The notes under the pieces were generated by a model. The model worked only from the letters and a program-made list of their open reading frames with translations, was not told the origin of the DNA and did not search any database. Positions 27,430 through 37,269 of a stretch of DNA of 64,000 bases are shown piece by piece. Every line of letters begins with the position of its first letter. The first letter of the stretch is position 1. Source of the DNA: Rhodoferax sp. (GTDB lineage: Bacteria > Pseudomonadota > Gammaproteobacteria > Burkholderiales > Burkholderiaceae_C); contig NZ_JADMJN010000007.1 in the NCBI RefSeq assembly GCF_018780565.1, positions 1 through 64,000 on the forward strand. Reading direction: 5' to 3'. The translations under genes were made by a program, and so were the position numbers.

Positions 27430-28068
27430 ATGAGACATCAAAACCGAGTCGACACATATGCAGCCAGCGCAACTTATGCTTTGCGTGCTCATAATTCATT
27501 CAGAAGGTCTGCTGGTTTTTCGCTAATTGAGGTGCTAATCTCAATCGTTGTACTTTCATTTGGTTTGTTAGGGATGGTTGGCATGCAGGCTGCCGCACTG
27601 CAATCCAATCGGGAAGCCAGGTTGCAATCATCTGCGGTCGTACTCGCACGAGAATTGGCAGAGCTAATGCGTGGCAACAAAGCGATTGGCATTCTTGCAA
27701 CAGGCAATCCATATCTAGGAGACTTCAACACGCCGTTGGTTGCTGCCACTCCTTCCTACTGCCTTAACGTGGCACCTGCTACCCCTCTTTGCACCAATGC
27801 TACCGATATAGCCAATGCGCAAATGACCGAATGGCTTGCCCGTGTTGATGCTGAACTTCCTGGTGCTCATGTCAAGACTTGCTTTGATTCAGCACCATTT
27901 GATTCAAATGGCCTACCGATATGGACTTGCAACAATACTGGCGGCGTAGTTGTCGTCAAGATTGGTTGGACGCGCGGCTCCACGGACAGATCAAAGTCTG
28001 GCACGGCCGCCTTTGAAAGAGCTATCCGCCCGTCAGTAATTTTTTCAGTAACCGCCGGAATGACATAA
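27430..28068 (+). CDS. pilV: Type IV pilus minor pilin PilV
   Basis: 212 residues. A prepilin leader ends SAG, cut before FSLIEVLISIVVLSFGLLGMVGMQAAAL, with Glu at +5. The PilV signature LGMVGMQAAALQSNREA is present. The basic leader of ~28 residues is longer than usual. It would join the minor-pilin tip complex after cleavage by PilD in the inner membrane. First gene of a six-gene operon with tight or overlapping junctions; its stop overlaps the pilW start. More A+T-rich than nrdR upstream. Confidence 0.9.
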   Translation: MRHQNRVDTYAASATYALRAHNSFRRSAGFSLIEVLISIVVLSFGLLGMVGMQAAALQSNREARLQSSAVVLARELAELMRGNKAIGILATGNPYLGDFNTPLVAATPSYCLNVAPATPLCTNATDIANAQMTEWLARVDAELPGAHVKTCFDSAPFDSNGLPIWTCNNTGGVVVVKIGWTRGSTDRSKSGTAAFERAIRPSVIFSVTAGMT

Positions 28069-29153
28069 TGATGCAAGCAAGCCCCTATTGGTCGTGCGGT
28101 ATGCCGCGCGGCTTTTTCGACGGCACAACTCGAAGAGCATATTCAAGCGGGTTGACATTGGTCGAATTGCTTGTTGCTCTCGTCATTAGCATGTTGATTG
28201 CTTTGGCAGCAATATCCGCTTTGACGGTGACGAGACAAGGTTTTAATACGGTTGATGCCGCATCTCAACTTCGAGACAACAGTCGTTTTGCAGCTGATGT
28301 CATTCAACGTCTTATTGTACAAAGCGGTTATAAAGATTCACAGTTCACTGGTGCTTCAGGGTCTTCCGCCTTAGTCGCTGTGGCTGGCCTTGGAACTAAT
28401 CCAGACCCCAACATTACAGGATTTAATAACGCATTAATCGATGCAACAGACCCGCTGAATGCATCCACAACGCGCACTGCTGGCATTGATGGCTTTGGCA
28501 GTGATATTTTGATCTTGCGGTATCAAGGTGTAGAGACATTTCCTGGTTCAGGAGTTTCGGACGGATCTATGATTGATTGCGCAGGAAATCCGGCCACTGC
28601 CGTCCCGACCAATCGATATGATCGAATGGTCAGCATACTCCATGTGGCGGTGAGCCAAGGAGAACCTTCATTGATGTGCTCTTACTCGGCGACGGGTGCA
28701 GCACCCTTTACTACTCAACCGATCGTTCGCGGTGTGGAAAACTTCCAAGTGCTCTATGGCATGGACGATGTGACGCCCAACGTAGCCCCCCCACCTCTTT
28801 CTGCGGCATCCGCCGATGCCTATTTGAATAAAGCGCCCAACCGCTTTCTCCGTTCAGATCAATTGACGGTTGCAGGAAATGCCGTCGGCACCAATGCCAA
28901 CTGGCGACTCGTCCGCAGCGTACGTATCGGATTGATTCTCAGAGGACCATTGAATTCACAACAAGAAAAAGTTTCGCAGACTTTCTATCCTTTTGGTATT
29001 GGAAAGTCTTCTGCATCCGGGACGCAAGGCTCCGCGTTGTCGAACACTGCCACGTTGGATCCAGGCACAGCGTTCACCCCCACCACAATTGATGGTCGAT
29101 TGCGAATGGTCCATACTTTTACGGTGCAGCTTCGGAATCAACAAAATCTTTGA
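28068..29153 (+). CDS. pilW: Type IV pilus minor pilin PilW
   Basis: 361 residues. Prepilin site SSG before LTLVELLVALVISMLIALAAISALTV. The leader is ~27 residues and the mature protein is large, as is usual for PilW. The body has RDNSRFAADVIQRLIVQSGYKD and a C-terminal RSVRIGLILRGP segment typical of the family. It overlaps pilV by one base (stop of pilV and start of pilW share 28068), indicating translational coupling. With PilV, PilX and FimT it forms the initiating tip complex that carries PilY1. Confidence 0.9.
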   Translation: MMQASPYWSCGMPRGFFDGTTRRAYSSGLTLVELLVALVISMLIALAAISALTVTRQGFNTVDAASQLRDNSRFAADVIQRLIVQSGYKDSQFTGASGSSALVAVAGLGTNPDPNITGFNNALIDATDPLNASTTRTAGIDGFGSDILILRYQGVETFPGSGVSDGSMIDCAGNPATAVPTNRYDRMVSILHVAVSQGEPSLMCSYSATGAAPFTTQPIVRGVENFQVLYGMDDVTPNVAPPPLSAASADAYLNKAPNRFLRSDQLTVAGNAVGTNANWRLVRSVRIGLILRGPLNSQQEKVSQTFYPFGIGKSSASGTQGSALSNTATLDPGTAFTPTTIDGRLRMVHTFTVQLRNQQNL

Positions 29154-29157
29154 TCTT

Positions 29158-29772
29158 ATGGATACGTCCAAAATGCATTCTCGGACCTCAAACTCCCGAC
29201 GCCGTTGGCAGCAAAATGGTGCTTCGTTGATTATGGTCATGCTGATTCTGGTGGTGGTATCGCTACTTGGCATCGGCGGAGCACAAATCGCCATCATGAG
29301 TGAACGCGGCGCCCGAAGTGATCGCGATCAGCAGGTTGCGTGGCAGGCTGCAGAAGCGGCTCTGAGCGATGCCGAATTTGATCTATTCGATGCCACCGGC
29401 ACCCGAAGGGCTGCAGTACCATTTGATGGGAAAACGCCCTTCACCACTGTTAGCGGTTGCGGCACATCTGGGACATCAATTGGATTATGCGCTTTAAATT
29501 TGACGGGTCATCCAGCTTGGTTGGATGCCGACTACACAGATACCAGCACCAACGCCCCAACGACACAATTTGGAACATTCACTAACCGCACCTTTGCTGC
29601 GGGCGGCGCGGGCGTACAGCCTGCCCGTGCACCACGCTACGTCATGGAAATGCTTGTAGATCCGACAAGCGGTGACAAATCAAATCCAGACTATTTGTAC
29701 CGCGTGACTGCGGTAGGGTTTGGACCCCGCGTCGACATTCAAGTGATGATGCAAATCCTTTACCGAATTTAA
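29158..29772 (+). CDS. pilX: Type IV pilus minor pilin PilX
   Basis: 204 residues from ATG 29158 (ATG 29173 also possible). The leader RRRWQQNGA is followed by SLIMVMLILVVVSLLGIGGAQIAIMSERGARSDRDQQVAWQAAEAALSDAE, which is the PilX pattern: non-canonical cleavage site after Gly-Ala and no Glu5. RDxxxAxQAAEAAL is diagnostic. The start lies 4 nt past the pilW stop. It is placed between pilW and pilY1 as in other minor-pilin operons. Confidence 0.87.
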   Translation: MDTSKMHSRTSNSRRRWQQNGASLIMVMLILVVVSLLGIGGAQIAIMSERGARSDRDQQVAWQAAEAALSDAEFDLFDATGTRRAAVPFDGKTPFTTVSGCGTSGTSIGLCALNLTGHPAWLDADYTDTSTNAPTTQFGTFTNRTFAAGGAGVQPARAPRYVMEMLVDPTSGDKSNPDYLYRVTAVGFGPRVDIQVMMQILYRI

Positions 29773-29788
29773 ATTCAGGACTGATGTT

Positions 29789-32700
29789 ATGAACACCAAC
29801 AGATTTTCATTGTCGTCCATCATCGGCTCAATCGCCATGCTCAGTGAGTCAGCCCGTAAGCTCTCCGGTCATTCAAAACTACGGTGGTTGCGCCAACGGT
29901 GGGTTCCGTGGATGATCGTACCAGTAGTCGCCGTGGTTTCATTCGTAGCGATCAGCGCCAGCACCCCCCCCACCATTCCCGCCATCGCTCTTTCAGCTGA
30001 CCCACTTTATGCCGCAACAGCTGGCGATAAACCTGCGTTGACGCTGGCACTGTCCGTTGAGTTTCCTACTGTAGGGGCTCAATACGTAAATGTACCTAAC
30101 ACGACCAGTGACAACTCATACAGCAATACGAAGGAATATCTGGGTTATTACGATGCAGAAAGTTGCTATACATATAACAACACCCCAACCGAGACACCCG
30201 TCGCACCGCTAACCGCGCCAGACTACAAACGGTTTGACCGTTCTGGCCCGGCCATAGCATTGGCTGTACCGAGTGTGACGCAACCTACCATGACAAGCCG
30301 AATGTGTGCCAATGCATTCAGCGGCAACTTTTTAAACTGGGCGTCCAGTTCGGCAATCGACATGCTGCGGCTGGCGTTGACTGGCGGGGATCGCTATATT
30401 GATACACCGTCATTGACCATTCTGCAGCGTGCCGTCATACCGGATGGCAACCCCATCTGCATGTGGAACAGCACCAATTTCCCTGCAAAGCAATTACTGA
30501 GAAGTGGCGGCACATCAGGTACACCCTACTTTGGCGCCGTACCCACGTCAATGCAGACAGGTGCAGGCACCAACGATATCTGGGTGGGCAACACGCTCAA
30601 CAAAATTTTCTTTGGCACAGCCTCTGGTGGCGGATGCGGCAATACCAGCAGCTACACACTGGGCGCCGGTAGCGGCGCTCAAATCGGGCCAATTGTGTAT
30701 TCGACAAACAGCCTGCCAGGTGGTGCCACCAATTGTGCCGCCGAAGGTGCCCAATGTAGCTTTACGGGAGTCCGGGAGGTTTGGTATGGCGCCAACTCTG
30801 GCGGCACCAAGAAATGGTACGTCGCGCCAGCTTCCAACGGAGTCTCATGCTCAAACAGCGTATTTGGCGATCCTTGGAGCGGAACAGCGAAGAACTGTTA
30901 CATATCTACGTATTCTGGCCCATGGACACCTACAGTTTCGACAAGCCTTAACTCTGATGGATTCTTCTACTCCCGCGTTCAGGTGTGCAACACCTCGTCT
31001 GGCGTGTTGCAAGACGCTCGCGACTACGGTTTGTGCAAAAAATACCCCAATGGCAATTACAAACCTACCGGGGCTATTCAAAAATACAGCGACCAATTGC
31101 GATTGGCGGCCTTCGGCTACCTGATGGATCAAACTGCAAGCTATAGCAGTGGTCGCTACGGCGGGGTATTGCGTGCGCCAATGAAATACGTGGGAAATAA
31201 AACCTTTGACATCAATGGTGTAGACAACACGCCCGGCACGGGGAACCCGAATAAGGAGTGGGATGACAGCACGGGGGTGTTTGTCGTTAATCCCGAAAAT
31301 GACGCAACTTACGGCAAAAGCGGCGTAACCACATATGTCAATCAATTCGGCCGAACCGGTCCCACCCCGGGTTTGTACAAGAAGTACGATCCTGTCGGCG
31401 AACTGCACTACGAAGCTCTGCGATATTTGCAAGGCTTACAGCCAAGCACCGATGCAGTCAGTAGTATCACGGCTGCCATGTACGACGGCTTCCCAGTGTC
31501 AACGACGTGGACCGATCCCTACGGGGGAGGAAGATCGAGTACCGGTGACTATTCCTGCCTCAAGAGCAACATCGTTGTTATTGGCGACGTCAACACTCAT
31601 GACGGCAATAGATTGCCAACGGCAAGTGCTGCCAACAATATCCCCGACATCAATTACTGGCGAGGTATCGTAAAAGACTTCGAGAAAAATAACACTACCA
31701 CCTATACCGATGGTCAAGGCGTCTCGCGAACCACGGGCAACCCGAACGGAGCAAATAGCAGTGTTCCCAGCGCCACTGATCGCAGCCAAATCATGGGCTC
31801 AGCTTACTGGGCACACACGCATGACATTCGGGGTACAGGGTGGACCGGCTCGCCCAGCCAGCAGCGCCCAGGCTTGCGTGTCAAGACCTTCACTTTCGAC
31901 GTCAATGAGTACGGTCAGCAAAGCTTACTCTCGACGCGAAGCACTTCCAATCAGTTCTTTATGGCAGCCAAGTATGGTGGCTTTGAAACTGACCTCTCAA
32001 ACACCGGCACAAATCCAGCCGGAGCGACACCCGCAAATAATCCATGGAACACTTGGGGCAATCCGTTCAAGCACGACGACAACACGGTTAACAAGTATGT
32101 TTGGGAAGATACAGATTCAACTCGAGCGGGTGAGGCCAACACTTACTTTTTGCAAAGCGACGCACGTGGCGTACTAAAAGCCTTCGACGACATCTTCTCT
32201 AGGGCATCAACCCAAGCATCAAGTATTGCTGGCGCTGCGGCACAATCAAAAAATGTGACCCAGTCTGGAAGCACCATCTACCAAGGTACTTTCGACACAA
32301 GCGACTGGAGCGGCGACCTATTGGCCATTCCGGTCAATGTCAGCGTGACAAATGCAGTGACTCTGGGTCCAAAAACTTGGTCTGCAGATGCCAAACTCAT
32401 AGCGCTGCCCACGCCGGCAACGACACGCAACATTGTTGTGGGCAAAGTATCTGTGGCTGCAGGCTCGGACGCTGGCACCGCATTCACATGGACGGCTATT
32501 GAGACTAGCCTGCAAGCGGCATTAAATAAGCCGGCCCCAGCATCCGCCAGCGACGGACTCGGACAAGACCGATTGAACTACTTGCGTGGAGATCGATCAA
32601 AAGAAGGCAATCCGTTCCGTAGGCGTACGCATTTGCTGGGTGACATCATCAATTCAGGTGTTGTGTACTCGGGCTCCCCAACGAGGAGCATTACTGGCTC

Positions 32701-34321
32701 CAGCACTTATGCGGCCTTTGCGGCCACGCCATCCATTGCGAACAGAACACCGGCAGTTTTTGTGGGGGCCAATGATGGCATGCTTCATGCCTTTGATGCC
32801 ACAAATGGCAATGAACTGTTTGGCTATATCCCAAGTTGGTTGGGACCAAAATTATCAGCCTTGACCAGCAGTACTTACCTGACAGCCCATCAAAGCTTTA
32901 TGGATGGCACGCCAACGGTAGCAGAAGCTCAGGTGGGGTCCGCTGGAACCTCTGCCGATTGGAAAACGGTGCTGATTTCGGGCACAGGAGGAGGCGGTCA
33001 GGGTGTTTTTGCTCTTGACGTGAGTATCCCGGCGACGTTCAGTGCTTCCAATGTGATGTGGGAATTTACCCATACAGACGATCCTGACATGGGAAACGTA
33101 ATCGGTCGACCGCAAATATTGAAGCTTAGGACCAGTGCGCCAGGAGCAACAACACCGATCTACAAGTGGTTTGCGGTCGTAGGAAGTGGCGTGAACAACT
33201 ATGTAGCTGATAGCGCAGGCCTCTTTGGCAGTGGTTACCCCGCGTTATTTATCCTGGATCTTAGTAAGCCAGCAGGTACAGCATGGACGCTGGGAACCAA
33301 TTACTACAAGGTATCCTTGCCCGTGAATGGGGATTTAAATTACCTTACGAGTTACCTTGCAACCGGAGGTACATCACTTACGGCCACGAAGGCAACAGGT
33401 TTGATCAATTTCAAAGCGGCGCTTGGGGCGGCCCGCGAGGTGACCGAAATTTTCATGGGGGATTTACATGGAAACTTATGGAAACTTGATTTCACTTCGG
33501 TCGGAATTGCAGATTGGAATATGAACAAGCTTTCAGCTTTCAATAAGGGGACGGCGGGCGCCCCAGTTCCATACCCCATGTACATTGCAAAAGATGCAGC
33601 GTCAAACACACAGCCCATTTCTATGGCTCCAACCATTGCTTTTGGTCCAATTCCAAACACCAGCTATGTCATGTTTGGAACCGGAAAATATCTCGAAATA
33701 TCGGACAAAACTTCGACTTCACAGCAATCTATGTACATGATTTACGACAACAACACAACCTCAGCAGATAGCAGTCCGGCTGGCGCAAGTGCTATCAGTG
33801 GCAGGGGAAGATTGCAAGCAGGAACAGTAGGAGCGACATCTGTCACGATACCTGCATTTAGTCTAGGCCGTCCGCTTACGAATGGTGATTTGACACAACG
33901 ATCTGGATGGTATTTCGATTACATTGCGTCAAAGGAACGACAGATCTTCAATGCGAGCGTGCTAGGGGACTCAATCACTTTTGCCAGCCTGATTCCCGGT
34001 ACGCCGGCTACAAGTGGTACTTGCTCCGCTGCACCCGGCTCAGGGTATGTATACACATTGAACTTGGCGGGAGGGAGTGGCACTAGAACGATATCAACCG
34101 GTGGTCTTGTCGGTGAGTTACTGCCTTTGGAGATTACCTCCGCAACGACATATTCAGCCACGGACAATGCAGGACAAAGAATAAAGACTATCACAACGAC
34201 GACTTTTGAATCATCAACTACCGGCGTGAAGGTGGGAACCACCACGACTCGGGTAGTTAGAACTGGTCGACTAAGCTGGCGTGAGGTTCACAATTATTTA
34301 GATCGGAAAAATGCGCCATGA
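29789..34321 (+). CDS. pilY1: Type IV pilus tip-associated adhesin PilY1
   Basis: 1510 residues. An unusually long N-terminus (about 50 residues) precedes the hydrophobic segment WVPWMIVPVVAVVSFVAISAS, then a large variable region rich in Ser/Thr/Asn/Gly. The C-terminal half is the conserved PilC/PilY1 beta-propeller: VFVGANDGMLHAFDATNGNELFGYIP (about residue 990), GGGGQGVFALDVS and MGDLHGNLWKLDF. The Asp-rich calcium loop expected just before GDLxGNLWK is not obvious (AALGAAREVTEIF instead). It caps the pilus and acts in adhesion and surface sensing. Stop overlaps the pilE start. Confidence 0.92.
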   Translation: MNTNRFSLSSIIGSIAMLSESARKLSGHSKLRWLRQRWVPWMIVPVVAVVSFVAISASTPPTIPAIALSADPLYAATAGDKPALTLALSVEFPTVGAQYVNVPNTTSDNSYSNTKEYLGYYDAESCYTYNNTPTETPVAPLTAPDYKRFDRSGPAIALAVPSVTQPTMTSRMCANAFSGNFLNWASSSAIDMLRLALTGGDRYIDTPSLTILQRAVIPDGNPICMWNSTNFPAKQLLRSGGTSGTPYFGAVPTSMQTGAGTNDIWVGNTLNKIFFGTASGGGCGNTSSYTLGAGSGAQIGPIVYSTNSLPGGATNCAAEGAQCSFTGVREVWYGANSGGTKKWYVAPASNGVSCSNSVFGDPWSGTAKNCYISTYSGPWTPTVSTSLNSDGFFYSRVQVCNTSSGVLQDARDYGLCKKYPNGNYKPTGAIQKYSDQLRLAAFGYLMDQTASYSSGRYGGVLRAPMKYVGNKTFDINGVDNTPGTGNPNKEWDDSTGVFVVNPENDATYGKSGVTTYVNQFGRTGPTPGLYKKYDPVGELHYEALRYLQGLQPSTDAVSSITAAMYDGFPVSTTWTDPYGGGRSSTGDYSCLKSNIVVIGDVNTHDGNRLPTASAANNIPDINYWRGIVKDFEKNNTTTYTDGQGVSRTTGNPNGANSSVPSATDRSQIMGSAYWAHTHDIRGTGWTGSPSQQRPGLRVKTFTFDVNEYGQQSLLSTRSTSNQFFMAAKYGGFETDLSNTGTNPAGATPANNPWNTWGNPFKHDDNTVNKYVWEDTDSTRAGEANTYFLQSDARGVLKAFDDIFSRASTQASSIAGAAAQSKNVTQSGSTIYQGTFDTSDWSGDLLAIPVNVSVTNAVTLGPKTWSADAKLIALPTPATTRNIVVGKVSVAAGSDAGTAFTWTAIETSLQAALNKPAPASASDGLGQDRLNYLRGDRSKEGNPFRRRTHLLGDIINSGVVYSGSPTRSITGSSTYAAFAATPSIANRTPAVFVGANDGMLHAFDATNGNELFGYIPSWLGPKLSALTSSTYLTAHQSFMDGTPTVAEAQVGSAGTSADWKTVLISGTGGGGQGVFALDVSIPATFSASNVMWEFTHTDDPDMGNVIGRPQILKLRTSAPGATTPIYKWFAVVGSGVNNYVADSAGLFGSGYPALFILDLSKPAGTAWTLGTNYYKVSLPVNGDLNYLTSYLATGGTSLTATKATGLINFKAALGAAREVTEIFMGDLHGNLWKLDFTSVGIADWNMNKLSAFNKGTAGAPVPYPMYIAKDAASNTQPISMAPTIAFGPIPNTSYVMFGTGKYLEISDKTSTSQQSMYMIYDNNTTSADSSPAGASAISGRGRLQAGTVGATSVTIPAFSLGRPLTNGDLTQRSGWYFDYIASKERQIFNASVLGDSITFASLIPGTPATSGTCSAAPGSGYVYTLNLAGGSGTRTISTGGLVGELLPLEITSATTYSATDNAGQRIKTITTTTFESSTTGVKVGTTTTRVVRTGRLSWREVHNYLDRKNAP

Positions 34322-34803
34322 AAAAACTAAGGAATCGTGGATTCACTTTGATTGAGTTGATGATTGTGGTAGGCATTGTCGCCATCCTCGCCAGTGTTGC
34401 CTATCCTTCTTATATGGACTCCATTCGCAAAGGAAAGCGCGCGGAGGGACGAGCAGCATTGACAGAACTCATGCAGCAGCAAGAGCGCTACATGACTCAA
34501 AACAACTGCTACGTGGGTTTCACTACGGCAACCAGCGGTGTCGCTACAGCGACTTCTCCTGGAACTGCATGCGGGGGTGTAACCCCTGCAACTGTGCCTT
34601 TTAAAACGTTCTCCGGTGACACGCTGGCGAAGGCGGCCTATTTGCTTGCCGCAGATGCATGCCCCGGTGCGACCATTGCTGACTGTGTACGTGTGTCCGC
34701 TACGCCAGTCACCAGCGACCCTGAGGCAGGAACATTGCAAATCCTCAGCAGTGGTACAAAGACTTGCAGTGGCGGAAGCAAACCTTCCGTGTGTTGGCAA
34801 TGA
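34318..34803 (+). CDS. pilE: PilE-type type IV pilin
   Basis: 161 residues. Short leader MKKLRNRG cut before FTLIELMIVVGIVAILASVAYPSYMDSIRKGKRAEGRAALTELMQQQERYMTQNNCY, which is the PilE minor pilin type. Four cysteines in the C-terminal half can form the pilin disulfides. It overlaps pilY1 by four bases (ATGA) and fimT by four bases, so translation is coupled through the operon. Confidence 0.9.
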   Translation: MKKLRNRGFTLIELMIVVGIVAILASVAYPSYMDSIRKGKRAEGRAALTELMQQQERYMTQNNCYVGFTTATSGVATATSPGTACGGVTPATVPFKTFSGDTLAKAAYLLAADACPGATIADCVRVSATPVTSDPEAGTLQILSSGTKTCSGGSKPSVCWQ

Positions 34804-35375
34804 TTAAATGTAGAGCCCCCGAACGGGGATTCACCCTCATTGAATTGATGGTCACCATGGCGCTGGTCGCTGCTTTAATGGCGGTCGCGATCCCCAGTTT
34901 CAAAGCATTTCAGCGCAATTCTGAACTGTCATCCTTTACCAACACACTGCTGGCGGGCATCAATGCTGCTCGAAGCGAGGCCATGAAACGCGGTATGTAT
35001 GCCATGGTGGTTCCAAACGATGGTGTCAACTGGAACAGTGGTTGGCAAGTATTTGTCGACAAAGATCGATCGCAAAATTATCTTGCTGCCAACGACATTT
35101 CTGTTCTGAAGACCGATACTCCGCCAAGCTATTTGACTATCTCCGGCAACGGAACGGCAACGGGCGCAACGCCCTACATCATGTTTGACGCCTCTGGATA
35201 CTCAAAAACAAAAACCGGAGGATTTGGTGCCCTCACTTTCACGATTGCTAGGAACGACGTCACAGCCAATGAGCAAAATGAGCAAACACGGCGGGCTGTC
35301 ATTTCCAGTACCGGCCGAGTACGAATCTGTAAACCATCTACAGATAGCACTTGCACAACTTCTGCAACTCAGTAA
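34800..35375 (+). CDS. fimT: FimT/GspH-type pseudopilin
   Basis: 191 residues from ATG 34800, which overlaps the pilE stop. Leader MIKCRAPERG cut before FTLIELMVTMALVAALMAVAIPSFKAFQRNSELSSFTNTLLAGINAARSEAMKRG, matching GspH/FimT (SEAxKRG signature). The C-terminus carries the usual GRVRIC segment. FimT-type minor pilins can bind DNA during natural transformation; whether this one does is unknown. Last pilus gene; ribD begins 10 nt later in the same frame. Confidence 0.9.
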   Translation: MIKCRAPERGFTLIELMVTMALVAALMAVAIPSFKAFQRNSELSSFTNTLLAGINAARSEAMKRGMYAMVVPNDGVNWNSGWQVFVDKDRSQNYLAANDISVLKTDTPPSYLTISGNGTATGATPYIMFDASGYSKTKTGGFGALTFTIARNDVTANEQNEQTRRAVISSTGRVRICKPSTDSTCTTSATQ

Positions 35376-35384
35376 TTTGAAGAT

Positions 35385-36521
35385 TTGTTTGATTTTCCAT
35401 CCCAACAAGATCTAACCGTTCCGATAGCACTAACGCTGGCGGCAGCTCACTCTTCCATTCGTGTCGCAAATCCAAATCCGCGAGTGGGCTGTGTAATTGC
35501 AGATGTCAACGGTGTCCTGCTGGGACAAGGCTTTACGCAAAAGACCGGGGGGCCACACGCCGAAATCATGGCATTACGAAATGCTGCTGATTTGAACCAT
35601 TCAGTGGTCGGAGCCACTGCCTATGTCACCCTGGAGCCTTGCTCCCACCACGGCCGTACCGGACCGTGCTGTGATGCGCTGACTGCCGCGGGCATCAAAA
35701 AGGTCGTGGCGTCTATTGCCGATCCAAATCCATTGGTTTCTGGCCAAGGCTTTGATCGCTTGCGTGCAGCAGGGATTGAAGTCGTGGTCGGACCAGGCGC
35801 CGCCGAGTCACGCGAGCTGAACATCGGTTTTTTCAGCAGAATGATCCGCAAGACGCCCTGGGTACGGATGAAAATTGCGGCATCCCTGGACGGCAAGACC
35901 GCTCTGAACAATGGTGTCAGCCAATGGATCACCTCTGAGGAAGCCCGTACCGATGGCCATGCCTGGCGCGCACGGGCCTGCGCGGTTCTGACTGGCATAG
36001 GCACCGTGCTGGAAGACGACCCCCGCCTGGACGTGCGGCTGGTGGATACACCGCGCCAACCGCATTTGGTGGTGGTAGACAGCCGACTTCAAACACCTCT
36101 TGATGCCCGTCTTTTCCAGCCGGAGCGGAAAATCTACATCTATGCAGCGATACCGGATGAGGCAAAAAGGGAAGCACTGGAGAAGCGCGGCGCCACCGTG
36201 ATCTACCTGCCAGGCAAGCAAATCGACACAAAAGACAAGGTCGATTTAGACGCCATGCTGCAAGACCTTGGTGCCCGTGAGATCAACGAACTGCATGTGG
36301 AAGCCGGTCACAAGCTCAACGGCTCCCTGATTCGGGAGGGCCTTGTGGACGAATTCCTGGTCTATCTGGCGCCTAAACTGATTGGATCAGGCTGCGATAT
36401 GGCCAATTTTGGCCCATTGACTGAACTCTCCCAGGCTGTTCCTCTGGAGTTCAAATCGACCGACATGCTGGGACCTGACCTGCGCATCGTGGCCCGCATT
36501 CCGGGGCGTGACCAGTTCTAA
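35385..36521 (+). CDS. ribD: Bifunctional diaminohydroxyphosphoribosylaminopyrimidine deaminase/reductase
   Basis: 378 residues from TTG 35385, the only workable start: the fimT stop lies in frame 12 nt upstream and no ATG or GTG occurs before the conserved core. Deaminase zinc motifs are GGPHAEIMAL and LEPCSHHGRTGPCCDAL. The reductase domain follows (WVRMKIAASLDGKTALNNGVSQWITSEEAR; EINELHVEAGHKLNGSLI). It catalyses the second and third steps of riboflavin synthesis. The rare TTG start implies modest or coupled translation. Confidence 0.95.
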   Translation: MFDFPSQQDLTVPIALTLAAAHSSIRVANPNPRVGCVIADVNGVLLGQGFTQKTGGPHAEIMALRNAADLNHSVVGATAYVTLEPCSHHGRTGPCCDALTAAGIKKVVASIADPNPLVSGQGFDRLRAAGIEVVVGPGAAESRELNIGFFSRMIRKTPWVRMKIAASLDGKTALNNGVSQWITSEEARTDGHAWRARACAVLTGIGTVLEDDPRLDVRLVDTPRQPHLVVVDSRLQTPLDARLFQPERKIYIYAAIPDEAKREALEKRGATVIYLPGKQIDTKDKVDLDAMLQDLGAREINELHVEAGHKLNGSLIREGLVDEFLVYLAPKLIGSGCDMANFGPLTELSQAVPLEFKSTDMLGPDLRIVARIPGRDQF

Positions 36522-36533
36522 ATGACAAGTATT

Positions 36534-36554
36534 TCAGCGTTCTGCCAACGCTGA
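36534..36554 (+). other. Intercistronic hairpin between ribD and ribE
   Basis: TCAGCGTT pairs with AACGCTGA around a CTGCC loop. No T-run follows, so it is not a standard terminator; it may stabilise mRNA or attenuate. No FMN riboswitch motif was seen here. Confidence 0.4.
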
Positions 36555-36579
36555 GGCCAATCCCTGCGAAAATACCCGG

Positions 36580-37224
36580 ATGTTTACCGGAATCATCACC
36601 GGCGTAGGGCGCATCGTCGCCGTTCACGCCTTAGGCAGCTCTTCTACGCATGGCAAGCGCCTCACTATGGAGTGCCCGCCTGCTTACCTTGACGACGTGG
36701 GCTTGGGCGACAGCATTGCGCTGAATGGTGCTTGCATGACTGTCACCACCTTGGACCCTGCGCAGCGCCAGTTCACCGTGGATATTTCCGCCGAATCGCT
36801 GGATAAAACGGCTGGTTTGACGCAAATGGGCTCGATCAACCTGGAAAAGGCCTTGCGTGCGCATGATCGCCTGGGTGGTCACATTGTGTCTGGCCATGTC
36901 GATGGTATCGGCACCGTGCAGTATTTCGAGCAGGTAGGCGAGAGCTGGGAATTGCGGGTGCTGGCGCCGCTGATGCTGGCCAAATACCTGGCTTACAAAG
37001 GCTCGATTACCATCAATGGCGTCAGCCTGACGGTCAACCGGATTCAAGATAGTGCCTCTGGCTGCGAGATGAGCATCAACCTGATTCCCCATACCGTGGA
37101 AAACACGGCGCTTGGCACGCTCAAAGCCGGATCGCAGGTGAATCTGGAAATCGATTTGATCGCGCGCTATGTTGAAAGAATGCTCAGCGCGGATCCACAA
37201 CACACCAGGCCCGCTGCGATTTGA
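36580..37224 (+). CDS. ribE: Riboflavin synthase alpha subunit
   Basis: 214 residues with the two tandem lumazine-binding repeats ([15 protein letters not shown]...[16 protein letters not shown], and [17 protein letters not shown]...[15 protein letters not shown]). The N-terminal MFTGII signature fixes the start. It dismutates two 6,7-dimethyl-8-ribityllumazine molecules to riboflavin, acting with RibH encoded two genes on. The symbol ribE follows proteobacterial use; ribC is a synonym. Confidence 0.96.
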   Translation: MFTGIITGVGRIVAVHALGSSSTHGKRLTMECPPAYLDDVGLGDSIALNGACMTVTTLDPAQRQFTVDISAESLDKTAGLTQMGSINLEKALRAHDRLGGHIVSGHVDGIGTVQYFEQVGESWELRVLAPLMLAKYLAYKGSITINGVSLTVNRIQDSASGCEMSINLIPHTVENTALGTLKAGSQVNLEIDLIARYVERMLSADPQHTRPAAI

Positions 37225-37269
37225 CGCGGCGATCCAACCCCATCCTCATACATCCTGAAAGACTCTCTC

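Noticed and set aside
36522..37269. FMN riboswitch near ribE or ribBA
   Set aside because: The gaps are only 58 and 45 nt, too short for the aptamer, and its conserved motifs are absent.
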